A stretch of 27,163 bases of DNA, from contig DBXD01000091.1 of NCBI GenBank assembly GCA_002309425.1, positions 7,329-34,491 of the forward strand. Direction: 5' to 3'. Shown here piece after piece: positions 1 through 6,627 of the stretch. Origin of the DNA: Cyanobacteria bacterium UBA1221 (GTDB lineage: Bacteria; Cyanobacteriota; Vampirovibrionia; Gastranaerophilales; Gastranaerophilaceae). The notes beneath the pieces were generated by a model. That model worked only from the letters and a program-made list of their open reading frames with translations. It ran no database searches and was not told the origin of the DNA. Positions within the stretch are counted from its first letter, which is position 1; every line of letters begins with the position of its first letter. A program made the translations under genes and the position numbers.

Positions 1-480
1 TGTTTAATCGGCGGAATTGCTATACTCGGACTCTCGCTGGTAAGTAACGGTTTGTATTGCTCAAATTCAAACGGTGAGTGTTCCTTGCAATCAAAGCTTT
101 TGTATGTTAATTACAAGATAAGGGAGGACGTTTTTTCCGTTGATGATATTGACAGAGTGTTCTGTGAAACTATGTATTACCCGTCAAGAAAAGGTAAAAA
201 GGCATATTTTGTGCTAAAATTGGTCGGTAAAAAGGCTGATACGGAATATCTTCTCGGGAATTTCCCCAAAATGCCTATGTGCAGACAGGCCTCTGTGCCG
301 ATAAGAGATTTTCTTGCAGGTAAAAGACAACACTTTGAATATTCGTCAGGTATTGGAGCTATGAATGCTCTGGGAATACTGCTGTCCGGGCTAATGTTCG
401 TTGTTGCTTTTATTGTCCTTACCAGCAAGGAAGAAATAAAAACATATGATTGGGAAGATGAGGAAGATAATCAGACCTAG
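1..480 (+). CDS. Hypothetical two-helix membrane protein, 5' end outside the window
   Basis: The reading frame is open from base 1, so the gene begins upstream of the window; a TTG at 52 is unlikely to be the start. The first visible residues (LIGGIAILGLSLVSNGLY) form a transmembrane helix. A polar domain of about 90 residues with several cysteines (YCSNSNGECS, VFCETMYY, PMCRQAS) follows, then a second helix (LGILLSGLMFVVAFIVL) and a short acidic tail. Topology suggests two membrane spans with the cysteine-bearing domain on the outer side. I do not recognise the family. The stop overlaps the end of the opposite-strand PurD-like gene by 3 bp, and a terminator hairpin follows at once. Confidence is good that this is a gene, none for function. 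Confidence 0.75.
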   Translation, partial: CLIGGIAILGLSLVSNGLYCSNSNGECSLQSKLLYVNYKIREDVFSVDDIDRVFCETMYYPSRKGKKAYFVLKLVGKKADTEYLLGNFPKMPMCRQASVPIRDFLAGKRQHFEYSSGIGAMNALGILLSGLMFVVAFIVLTSKEEIKTYDWEDEEDNQT

Positions 481-1727
481 AAAATTTGGTCCGAACAGAT
501 ATCTGTTCGGTATTTTTTTCCTTCAAATTTTATACAGTTAATATTTTCGTACAACAAGTTTCTTGCTCTTGAAAGGGTTGAGGCTGTTTGCGTAATAGCC
601 ATTGTTCTGCCTTTATTTGCAAGGTATTCAAAATATTTGTTTCTTTTTGTCCCGAAGTGTGAGATTTTTATATTTTCATCATCTATTGCATCAAGTCCGC
701 TTATAAGTGAGTGATTTACTCTTGATGAAAGTATACAGGATACGGCAGACAAAGAATTGCATTGAATTTCTTCATATTCATCAGCAAAAGAGTCATTGGC
801 ACATGCGTGCATTATATTGTATAAATCCGAATCGATAAGACTCAGAACAATATCAATATCATGTTCTTTAAAAAACGGGGTAAAGCCGGTTATAATATAA
901 GAATCATCCGATTTTAACACTCCTTCTACGCCGAGTATTCCTATATAAGATGCACCTTTTTTGGAGGTTGCTTTCATTATTGTTGCTATTTCTTTGTTTA
1001 AAAGTTGGTTAATTGTGTCAGCGGACAATTTATAGTCGGGCGCAAAGGCTCCGACACCCTGAGTATAGAAACCTCCGTCACCGTCTTCTAAAAATCTGTA
1101 ATCTCCTACAGCACAAACAGGAAGTGTCAGATACCCGTCAGTAACTACATACAAGGTAAACGGGTGTCCGTAGATATATTCTTCAATTACCACTTTATCT
1201 TCATCCATGCCAAAGATATCATTTATGCAGGTTTGAGCATTATCAGTATTTATGCAAACCGCTCTGACCGAATTTTCATTATCATAGTCTGTTGTTATAA
1301 GAAGCGGATATTGTGCCGTTTTTATATATTCTGAGGCAAGTTGGGGCTTTTCAAATATACCGAATTTCGGTACCGGAATATGTTGTTTATATAAGAATTT
1401 TTTTGCGGCTGCCCTTGAAGTCGCAAAATTTGAACATTCAGCTTCAGGTGCAAATATCGGCTGTGCATTTTCCCTGAAATCCGATGCTATGTCGGCACGT
1501 ATTGCTTCCTTTGAAACTGCTATTGTCAAATTTATATTATTCGTAATTGCAAATTTTAAAAGTTCTGATACATTATTTTCTCTGATGTCAACTCTCGTTG
1601 CAAAATCCGCAACTAAACTGTTTCCGGGTGCAACAAAAACTTCAAACGTGCCAAAATCCGCAAAATATTTGGCAAGAGAGTATGCATTAGCTGATGAACC
1701 GACAATTAATATCTTCTTCTTATTCAT
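477..1727 (-). CDS. PurD-like ATP-grasp protein with degenerate active site
   Basis: The 416-residue protein aligns by eye along most of phosphoribosylamine-glycine ligase (PurD): VFVAPGN near residue 30, NLTI near 65, PIFAP near 92, KKFLYKQHIPVP near 112, VVIEEYIYG near 180 and GVGAFAP near 225. The parts that bind substrate and ATP are altered. The N-terminal GGREHA motif reads SSANAYS, the glycine-rich KADGLAAGKGV loop reads TTDYDNENSVRAV, and the metal-binding EFNCRFGDPE segment reads GFTPFFKEHD. True PurD activity is therefore doubtful; it may be a regulatory or repurposed paralogue. It starts at an ATG 44 bp after the mutS stop, with no obvious Shine-Dalgarno, and is probably cotranscribed with mutS. 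Its 3' end overlaps the convergent gene by 3 bp. Fold assignment is fairly sure; the function is unknown. Confidence 0.75.
   Translation of the reverse strand: MNKKKILIVGSSANAYSLAKYFADFGTFEVFVAPGNSLVADFATRVDIRENNVSELLKFAITNNINLTIAVSKEAIRADIASDFRENAQPIFAPEAECSNFATSRAAAKKFLYKQHIPVPKFGIFEKPQLASEYIKTAQYPLLITTDYDNENSVRAVCINTDNAQTCINDIFGMDEDKVVIEEYIYGHPFTLYVVTDGYLTLPVCAVGDYRFLEDGDGGFYTQGVGAFAPDYKLSADTINQLLNKEIATIMKATSKKGASYIGILGVEGVLKSDDSYIITGFTPFFKEHDIDIVLSLIDSDLYNIMHACANDSFADEYEEIQCNSLSAVSCILSSRVNHSLISGLDAIDDENIKISHFGTKRNKYFEYLANKGRTMAITQTASTLSRARNLLYENINCIKFEGKKYRTDICSDQIF
491..518 (+). terminator. Intrinsic terminator of the first gene, lying inside the opposite gene
   Basis: A perfect 10+10 inverted repeat (CCGAACAGAT / ATCTGTTCGG, 491-510) is followed by TATTTTTTT on the plus strand, 11 bases after the stop of the upstream gene. 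The same bases encode the last residues of the minus-strand PurD-like protein, so the terminator is embedded in coding sequence. Confidence 0.8.
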
Positions 1728-1771
1728 AGAAGAATTCTATCATATTTTGTCAAACCCCGCAACAAAATATT

Positions 1772-4345
1772 TTATTTGAACAAGTTTAATTGCGGAACTT
1801 CAGGAATATCACGGACTTTCTTCCTTGTAGCAAGATTATTTGAAAAATCTTTCTGCATTCTCTGCATTAATTCCTGTGACCGCTTCACAACAGAGTCGGG
1901 CAGTCCTGCCATTTTGGCTACCTGAATACCGTAACTTTTGCTTGCTCCGCCCTGAACGATTTTGCGTAAAAACTGTATTTCTCCGTCATCTTCGGATACG
2001 GTAATTCTGAAATTCTTAATTTGCGGATAATTATTAGTCATAACATTCAGTTCATGATAGTGGGTCGCAAATATGCAGCGTGCTTTTATTTTTGTGGCTA
2101 TATATTCTGCTACGGACCAGGCAATGGCAACTCCGTCATAGGTGCTTGTTCCTCTGCCGATTTCGTCTAAGAGTATAAAACTCCTTTCGGTTGCCGCATT
2201 CAGTATATATGATGTTTCAATCATCTCTACCATAAAAGTGGATTGCCCCAGAGTTAAATCATCCGATGCCCCGACTCGGGTGAAGATTTTATCAACAACG
2301 CCAAGTTTTACATAATCTGCAGGTACCCAAGAACCGATTTGGGCAAGAAGTACAATAAGTGCATTCTGCCTCATATACGTGGATTTACCTGCCATATTAG
2401 GGCCGGTCAATATCATAAACTGTGTGGTGTCGGCAGAATTTGATTTTAGTTCCAAATCATTTGCAACGTATTCTCCGAGCGGCAGAATTTTTTCCAATAC
2501 TGCGTGTCTGCCGTTTTTAACCGTAAATTCATCAGATTCGTCAATTATAGGTTTGCAGTAATTGTTTTGTACGGCAACTTCCGCAAGTGATGAATACACA
2601 TCGGCAAGGGCAACGCTTTCTGCAATTTCTCTTACTTTTGTTACAAATTCTTTTGAGTATTCTCTGAAATCTGTGAATAATTTGTACTCAAGCTCGGAGG
2701 ATTTAAATTTTGCTGACAGAACATCATCTTCGTGTTTCTTTAATTCATCAGTAATAAATCTTTCACCGTTAGAAATTGTTTGTTTCCTTACATAATGCGG
2801 GGGAACAAGACTTAAATAAGAACTTGTAACTTCAATAAAGTATCCAAAAACTTTATTATAAGAAACTTTTAAGTTTTTAATACCCGTTTTTTCACGTTCT
2901 TCTTCTTCAAAGTTTTTGAGCCAGTTTTCTCCGCCGGTGAGCAAATCTCTGAAATAATTGAGTTCTCCGCTCACTCCGTCTTTTATAATGCCCCCGTCTT
3001 TAATCTGCATAGGCGGGTTTTCTGCCAATGTCCTCTCTATGAGTTGCGAGTAGTCCAGAATTTCATCTTTATAGGTATTAATTTTTTCAAAAGGATTAAA
3101 TTCAAGTTCTTGCGCAATGTCAAGGATATTTGGCAATGCATCAAGTGAAATTTTAAGGCTCAGAAAATCTCTTGGCGTTGCCGAGCCGTTACTCATTCTT
3201 GAAGCAAGCCTTTGAATATCATATATTTTTTCCAGTTCATCTGTCAGATTGCGGCGGACTTCTGTTTTTTCAACCAGTTCGGAAACTGCGTTTTGCCTTG
3301 AAATAATTGTTTTAACATCCTTTAACGGTTGGCATATCCAGTTTTTTAAAAGTCTTGCGCCCATATTTGTTTTTGTTTTGTCTATCGCCCAGAGAAGTGA
3401 ACCGTATTTGTTTTTTTCTCTTAACGTTTCAATGAGTTCAAGGTTCTTTCTCGTACGGCTGTCAAGAATCATATATTCGGATAAGTCGTAGGTTTCAACC
3501 TTTTCAAATTTTGGAACATTACCTTTTAAAGTTTCCCAAACGTAAGCCATCAGAGCACCGCCTGCTCTAAAACCCAATTTATATTTTGAATAGCCAAAGG
3601 CTTCCAGTGTTTCCGTATTAAAAAAGGCTTTCAGATTATTCTCTGCAAACTCTGCCTCAAAGACATTTGACGGTATTTTTGAACAGTTGTAAAGTTGTTG
3701 AATTTCTTCCGGCAAATCTATTTTCTGTTCGGGGACAATTTGGAACGGAAGTATTTTTTGATTAACCGCAGGTGCAACTATTTCGGAGGGTGAAATTCTT
3801 GCAAGTTCTCCCATAATGAAATTAAGTTTAGCCTGAGTAACTTTAAATTCTCCTGTTGAGATATCGGCATATGAAAAGCCGTAAGTGTCTGATTTTTCGT
3901 CTTTAAAAATTGAACATATATAGTTGTTTGTATTTTTTTCTAAAAAGTCGCTTTCCGTAATTGTTCCGGCGGTGATAACTCTGGTAACTCCACGTTTTAC
4001 AAGTCCTTTTGCGGTTTTTGGATCTTCAAGCTGGTCGCAGATGGCTATTCTGTAATTTTTTTCCACCAGCCGTTCGAGATAGGAGTTTATGGCTTTTGCG
4101 GGGATCCCGGCGAGCGGTATTCTGCCGTACACCGCACCCGCATCTCTGCCTGTCAGGGTAAGTTCCAGTTCTTTAGAAAGAGTAACTGCATCTTCAAAAA
4201 AAGTTTCATAAAAATCTCCGAGTCTGTATAAAAGAATTGCATCCGGATTTTCCCGTTTAACAGCAAGGTACTGCTGCATAACGGGTGTAAGTTTCTCCAT
4301 TTCCAAATCGCTGGTATTTATAATATTGATTTCACTCTTTGACAT
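1772..4345 (-). CDS. mutS: DNA mismatch repair protein MutS
   Basis: MutS recognises mispaired and small-loop DNA and starts mismatch repair with MutL. At 857 residues it matches the usual length of about 850. The mismatch-reading Phe-x-Glu motif is present (GDFYE, residues 43-47). Connector, lever and clamp domains follow. The C-terminal ATPase has Walker A GPNMAGKST (648-656), Walker B LLDEIGRGTSTYDG and the FATHYHEL motif. The last residues, QLNLF, match the beta-clamp binding motif that tethers MutS to the replication clamp. No active-site residue looks lost. It is transcribed away from the gene at 4386 and is followed by the PurD-like gene after 44 bp. The start ATG at 4345 leaves the standard N-terminal PVMQQYLAVK segment intact. 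Confidence 0.98.
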   Translation of the reverse strand: MSKSEINIINTSDLEMEKLTPVMQQYLAVKRENPDAILLYRLGDFYETFFEDAVTLSKELELTLTGRDAGAVYGRIPLAGIPAKAINSYLERLVEKNYRIAICDQLEDPKTAKGLVKRGVTRVITAGTITESDFLEKNTNNYICSIFKDEKSDTYGFSYADISTGEFKVTQAKLNFIMGELARISPSEIVAPAVNQKILPFQIVPEQKIDLPEEIQQLYNCSKIPSNVFEAEFAENNLKAFFNTETLEAFGYSKYKLGFRAGGALMAYVWETLKGNVPKFEKVETYDLSEYMILDSRTRKNLELIETLREKNKYGSLLWAIDKTKTNMGARLLKNWICQPLKDVKTIISRQNAVSELVEKTEVRRNLTDELEKIYDIQRLASRMSNGSATPRDFLSLKISLDALPNILDIAQELEFNPFEKINTYKDEILDYSQLIERTLAENPPMQIKDGGIIKDGVSGELNYFRDLLTGGENWLKNFEEEEREKTGIKNLKVSYNKVFGYFIEVTSSYLSLVPPHYVRKQTISNGERFITDELKKHEDDVLSAKFKSSELEYKLFTDFREYSKEFVTKVREIAESVALADVYSSLAEVAVQNNYCKPIIDESDEFTVKNGRHAVLEKILPLGEYVANDLELKSNSADTTQFMILTGPNMAGKSTYMRQNALIVLLAQIGSWVPADYVKLGVVDKIFTRVGASDDLTLGQSTFMVEMIETSYILNAATERSFILLDEIGRGTSTYDGVAIAWSVAEYIATKIKARCIFATHYHELNVMTNNYPQIKNFRITVSEDDGEIQFLRKIVQGGASKSYGIQVAKMAGLPDSVVKRSQELMQRMQKDFSNNLATRKKVRDIPEVPQLNLFK

Positions 4346-4354
4346 AGTTATAAT
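4326..4354 (+). promoter_or_regulatory. Sigma-70-type promoter for the gene at 4386
   Basis: The -35 box is TTGATT (4326-4331) and the -10 box TATAAT (4349-4354), with a 17-bp spacer. The -35 box lies inside the first codons of mutS, so the two divergent genes share control DNA. A TATAAT also reads on the minus strand at 4358-4363 and could serve mutS, but it has no convincing -35. Confidence 0.7.
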
Positions 4355-4385
4355 ATGATTATACCATGAAACGAGGATTTTAATT

Positions 4386-4985
4386 ATGGGTTGTTTAAAA
4401 AAGTTTTTTAAGGCAATAATTATTGCTCTTGCTATAATAGGTTTTATATCAATCGGCGGAAAAGAGTGGATAGGAATGCTTATTGATAAGTATGTTCATA
4501 AATCTCCTCAAACTATGATTGAAAGAGCGAGAAAAGTCGGCGATTTTTCCGGGATAAACGAGGAATTTGAAATAGAAAAAGCCAACGGCATGCTTGGATA
4601 TAACGGAGTCCTTGCGGAACACAAGGCATCAGGACAAAAGATGATAGTTGTAGATGACAGTAAGAAACCTATTTTTACAAAATCCGATATTGAATCCGGT
4701 GATATAGAAGCGAAGTTAAAAAACAGTCTTGGAAAAGTAAAATACCAGTCAATAGGACTTGAAGATTTTGAAATAACAAAGCATGGCAGTATGTATTCAT
4801 ACGGTAAAACGGTTCCTTATGCACGATTTAATGCAAGGATAACCCGTTTTCCCGTAGGTGCCATGAGTGGTGTCGTTGCAGTTGTGACAACGGATAGCGG
4901 GGATGACAGAATACTTATTTCCGTAAACGAAAAATCTAAGTATTCTCAGCTGCTTGCAGAAGAATTTTTCAAAAAAATTAAGTAG
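4386..4985 (+). CDS. Hypothetical membrane-anchored protein
   Basis: The 199-residue product begins with a short basic stretch and a hydrophobic helix (IIIALAIIGFISIGG, about residues 11-25), which looks like a signal anchor. A soluble mixed alpha/beta domain of about 150 residues follows, rich in Lys and Asp/Glu. No family is recognised. A GAGG Shine-Dalgarno lies 9 bases before the ATG and a good promoter lies just upstream, inside the start of mutS, so the gene looks expressed. No downstream partner is obvious; the next element is the tRNA-Leu promoter region. Its function is unknown. Confidence 0.8.
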   Translation: MGCLKKFFKAIIIALAIIGFISIGGKEWIGMLIDKYVHKSPQTMIERARKVGDFSGINEEFEIEKANGMLGYNGVLAEHKASGQKMIVVDDSKKPIFTKSDIESGDIEAKLKNSLGKVKYQSIGLEDFEITKHGSMYSYGKTVPYARFNARITRFPVGAMSGVVAVVTTDSGDDRILISVNEKSKYSQLLAEEFFKKIK

Positions 4986-4987
4986 TA

Positions 4988-5016
4988 TTTACATACAAGA
5001 CAGTATGTGCTATATT
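4988..5016 (+). promoter_or_regulatory. Strong extended -10 promoter for the leader and tRNA-Leu
   Basis: TTTACA (4988-4993), a 17-bp spacer and TATATT (5011-5016) preceded by TGC make an extended -10 promoter. Transcription would start near 5023. This is the only good promoter seen upstream of the tRNA, which begins 135 bases later. Confidence 0.7.
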
Positions 5017-5022
5017 ACAAGT

Positions 5023-5125
5023 ACGAATGTCGGGATGGCACTCTGCCGCAGGAAAACAATCCTGTGAATTGTTTTCCGAGAGGGTTCTGCTAGACAGAAC
5101 ATCCGCCACGGAGGCATGTAAGAAC
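5023..5125 (+). ncRNA. Unclassified structured RNA or leader upstream of tRNA-Leu
   Basis: The stretch between the promoter and the tRNA can form consecutive hairpins: GGCA/TGCC (5037-5047), a perfect 10-bp stem GGAAAACAAT/ATTGTTTTCC with a 7-base loop (5051-5077), and GTTCTG/CAGAAC with a 5-base loop (5084-5100). GGAT (5033-5036) and ATCC (5101-5104) can close the three into a four-way junction. It does not match SRP RNA, 6S RNA, tmRNA, a T-box or a common riboswitch that I can recall. It encodes no convincing peptide. It may be a processed small RNA or a structured 5' leader of the tRNA. The fold is visible in the bases; its role is inference. Confidence 0.45.
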
Positions 5126-5157
5126 AATAAATATTGAAAACTAAATATAGAATTTAT

Positions 5158-5241
5158 GCCGAAGTGGTGGAATGGTAGACACGTGCGTTTCAGGTGCGTA
5201 TGGAGCAATCCGTGGGGGTTCAAGTCCCCCCTTCGGCACCA
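5158..5241 (+). tRNA. tRNA-Leu (anticodon CAG)
   Basis: The acceptor stem GCCGAAG pairs with CTTCGGC, and CCA is encoded (5239-5241). The D arm carries GTG/CAC around the GG-containing loop. The anticodon loop TTCAGGT gives CAG, which reads CTG codons. The long variable arm (GGA/TCC) is typical of class II tRNAs such as Leu. The T arm is GGGGG-TTCAAGT-CCCCC. It is apparently transcribed from the promoter at 4988-5016 through the structured leader and ended by the hairpin at 5246-5272. Confidence 0.97.
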
Positions 5242-5245
5242 TAAA

Positions 5246-5276
5246 AAGAATTAAGGCAGAAGCCTAATTCTTTTTT
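5246..5276 (+). terminator. Intrinsic terminator after tRNA-Leu
   Basis: AAGAATTA-a-GGC (5246-5257) pairs with GCC-TAATTCTT (5262-5272) around an AGAA loop, with one bulged A, and runs into TTTTTT. It begins five bases after the encoded CCA. Confidence 0.85.
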
Positions 5277-5297
5277 ATAATGTCAGGGGTGATTGAA

Positions 5298-5328
5298 CAT
5301 GAAATTTTTTTGTTAATAAAATTTCATG
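5298..5328. repeat. Perfect 11-bp inverted repeat
   Basis: CATGAAATTTT and AAAATTTCATG surround a 9-base loop. It has no T run directly after the stem, so it is not a standard terminator on either strand. It opens a gene-free stretch (5277-5486) that also holds smaller dyads, including one near 5430-5450 where TTGGGC and CACCCA flank a short loop. I see no ORF in the stretch. Confidence 0.6.
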
Positions 5329-5486
5329 GGTTAGTCGATTAAAAATCGGCATACTTATCCGTACGGCTCGGATTTCATATCCTCGCCTACGGCTTAGTAA
5401 AGTCCCTTTCCCGACACCATTTTAATAATGTTGGGCTTCACCCACCTACAGACTCCGACGTTATTTTAAAATTTCAAGAGGAAATT

Positions 5487-5969
5487 ATGATAAAAGGTTT
5501 ATCATGTTACATAAATGCTTTCAAAAATACATTTAATTATAAGGGTACTGCAACCAGACAAGAGTTAAATTGGTTTATCTTCTTTTTTGTCATATCCATG
5601 ATGATTTTAATAAGTATTTGGTTTGTTTGGAGTGCTTTTTATTCTAATGCTTGTTTTGGTACTGATTGTTATTTAATAATAGTAATGCTTTTTTTGAGTT
5701 TGATAATAGGTTGTATAATTCATTTTTTCCCGCTAACTTCATTAATCAAGAGGCGATTTAATTATATTATACCCCAAAAATCCAAATTATATTATTGTAT
5801 ATGGTTGATTTCTTCGCTTATCCCGTCTGTTTCGTTCTTGTATTTAATATCGACCTCTATATGGATACCAGATTTTATATCAGAAATTGTTGTCTGCTTG
5901 GATAAAGGCTTAGCTATTGTTGCAATAGTGACAGTAATATTTTTAATGGTACGAAATAAGCCGTTATAA
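5487..5969 (+). CDS. DUF805-family membrane protein
   Basis: The 160-residue integral membrane protein has about four hydrophobic helices. The N-terminal segment FKNTFNYKGTATRQELNWF matches the DUF805 hallmark (a Phe/Tyr-x-G-x-A-x-R-x-E pattern just before the first helix). The biochemical role of the family is unknown. An AGAGGA Shine-Dalgarno five bases before the ATG supports the start. It is unusually rich in Ile, Phe and Ser, is the first gene after the tRNA-Leu terminator, and is flanked by repeats, so it may be accessory. Family assignment is moderately sure. Confidence 0.75.
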   Translation: MIKGLSCYINAFKNTFNYKGTATRQELNWFIFFFVISMMILISIWFVWSAFYSNACFGTDCYLIIVMLFLSLIIGCIIHFFPLTSLIKRRFNYIIPQKSKLYYCIWLISSLIPSVSFLYLISTSIWIPDFISEIVVCLDKGLAIVAIVTVIFLMVRNKPL

Positions 5970-6009
5970 TCAAGCAAGGGTGCAGAAAAGTAGTGTAGAC
6001 TTTAGTTTA

Positions 6010-6076
6010 CCAAAGAATCTTATAACCCCGCAAATTTATGTGATTCTTCGGGTTAGCACCCTCAGAATGACATGAT
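6010..6076. repeat. Dispersed palindromic repeat, copy A
   Basis: This 67-base element is about 90 % identical to copy B at 7472-7539. It starts CCAAAGAATC and ends GAATGACATGAT. It can fold by AGAATC/GATTCT or CCCG/CGGG pairing, with a second small dyad GGGTTAGCACCC. The ending TCAGAATGACA resembles small dispersed repeats found in many AT-rich genomes; that link is from memory. Confidence 0.7.
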
Positions 6077-6085
6077 ATAATAAAT

Positions 6086-6139
6086 AGGGTGGACTTCAGA
6101 CCGCCAAAATATTAAATAGGCAGACCAAAGTCTTACCCT
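6086..6139. repeat. Imperfect palindrome (about 20-bp arms)
   Basis: The left arm AGGGTGGACTTCAGACCGCC and the reverse complement of the right arm (6119-6139) agree at most positions, with a 13-base A/T-rich loop between. The left arm shares GTGGACTT with other sites in this stretch (near 5995 and 6570). It lies between repeat A and the promoter of the gene at 6195. Confidence 0.55.
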
Positions 6140-6145
6140 ACGGGT

Positions 6146-6174
6146 TTGACTATACCAAGGCAATAATATATAAT
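6146..6174 (+). promoter_or_regulatory. Sigma-70-type promoter for the gene at 6195
   Basis: TTGACT (6146-6151), a 17-bp spacer and a perfect TATAAT (6169-6174). Transcription would begin near 6181, leaving about 14 leader bases that still contain the AAGGTGA ribosome site. This supports the start at 6195 over the GTG at 6186. Confidence 0.75.
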
Positions 6175-6194
6175 TAAAAGGTAAGGTGAATATT

Positions 6195-6560
6195 ATGCTA
6201 AAATTTAGATTTACGAAAGTTATGTTTCTTTGTGCGGTAAGTATACTGCTTGTAGGTAGTGCCAATGCAACAGATTACTGGTGTGGTATGTCTTTGTATA
6301 ATCCCACAATGACAGAGAATACTTTTTGCGCAAAGGCTAAAGGTAATCCGTTATGCAAAGACTTTTATGCTGATGCGGTAAAAGCCTATAGAAGCGGGGC
6401 CTGTGCTGAAATTAACAGGAAATACGAAAATATATATGGTGCAAAATGTGAGATTATATTTAATAAGAAAACAAATAAAGTTTTAGCAAGAAAATGCACT
6501 GATCCTGATGGTAGTATAAACTATGCCGCATTAGATAAATTAAGACAAATGTATAAATAA
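6195..6560 (+). CDS. Small secreted six-cysteine protein
   Basis: The 121-residue product starts with a classic signal peptide: basic MLKFRFTK, a hydrophobic core (VMFLCAVSILLVG) and a likely SPase I site after ANA (residue 25). The mature chain of about 96 residues has six cysteines (YWC, TFC, PLC, GAC, AKC, RKC) and is basic, suggesting a disulphide-bonded periplasmic or secreted protein. No family is recognised. AAGGTGA just upstream fits the ATG at 6195; a GTG at 6186 in the same frame would bury that site in the coding region. It has its own promoter and may be cotranscribed with nothing else, since another promoter precedes the next gene. Confidence 0.75.
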   Translation: MLKFRFTKVMFLCAVSILLVGSANATDYWCGMSLYNPTMTENTFCAKAKGNPLCKDFYADAVKAYRSGACAEINRKYENIYGAKCEIIFNKKTNKVLARKCTDPDGSINYAALDKLRQMYK

Positions 6561-6571
6561 ATATACTTAGG

Positions 6572-6600
6572 TGGACTTTAGTCTGACAATGCTCTATAAT
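6572..6600 (+). promoter_or_regulatory. Promoter for the gene at 6628, inside a repeat-like sequence
   Basis: TGGACT (6572-6577), a 17-bp spacer and TATAAT (6595-6600). The -35 box is part of GGTGGACTTTAGTCTG, a sequence also seen in related form near 5995, 6089 and 7455. Confidence 0.6.
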
Positions 6601-6627
6601 GTTTAAATGTAAAATAAGGAGATAATT

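Noticed and set aside
5110..5121. GGAGG followed by ATG-TAA (a start-stop minimal ORF) in the tRNA leader
   Set aside because: Only one base separates GGAGG from ATG, too short for normal initiation; probably chance within a structured RNA.
4978..5223. 81-codon minus-strand ORF across the tRNA-Leu region
   Set aside because: It overlaps the tRNA gene and its promoter, and the translation is cysteine- and histidine-scattered with no ribosome site.
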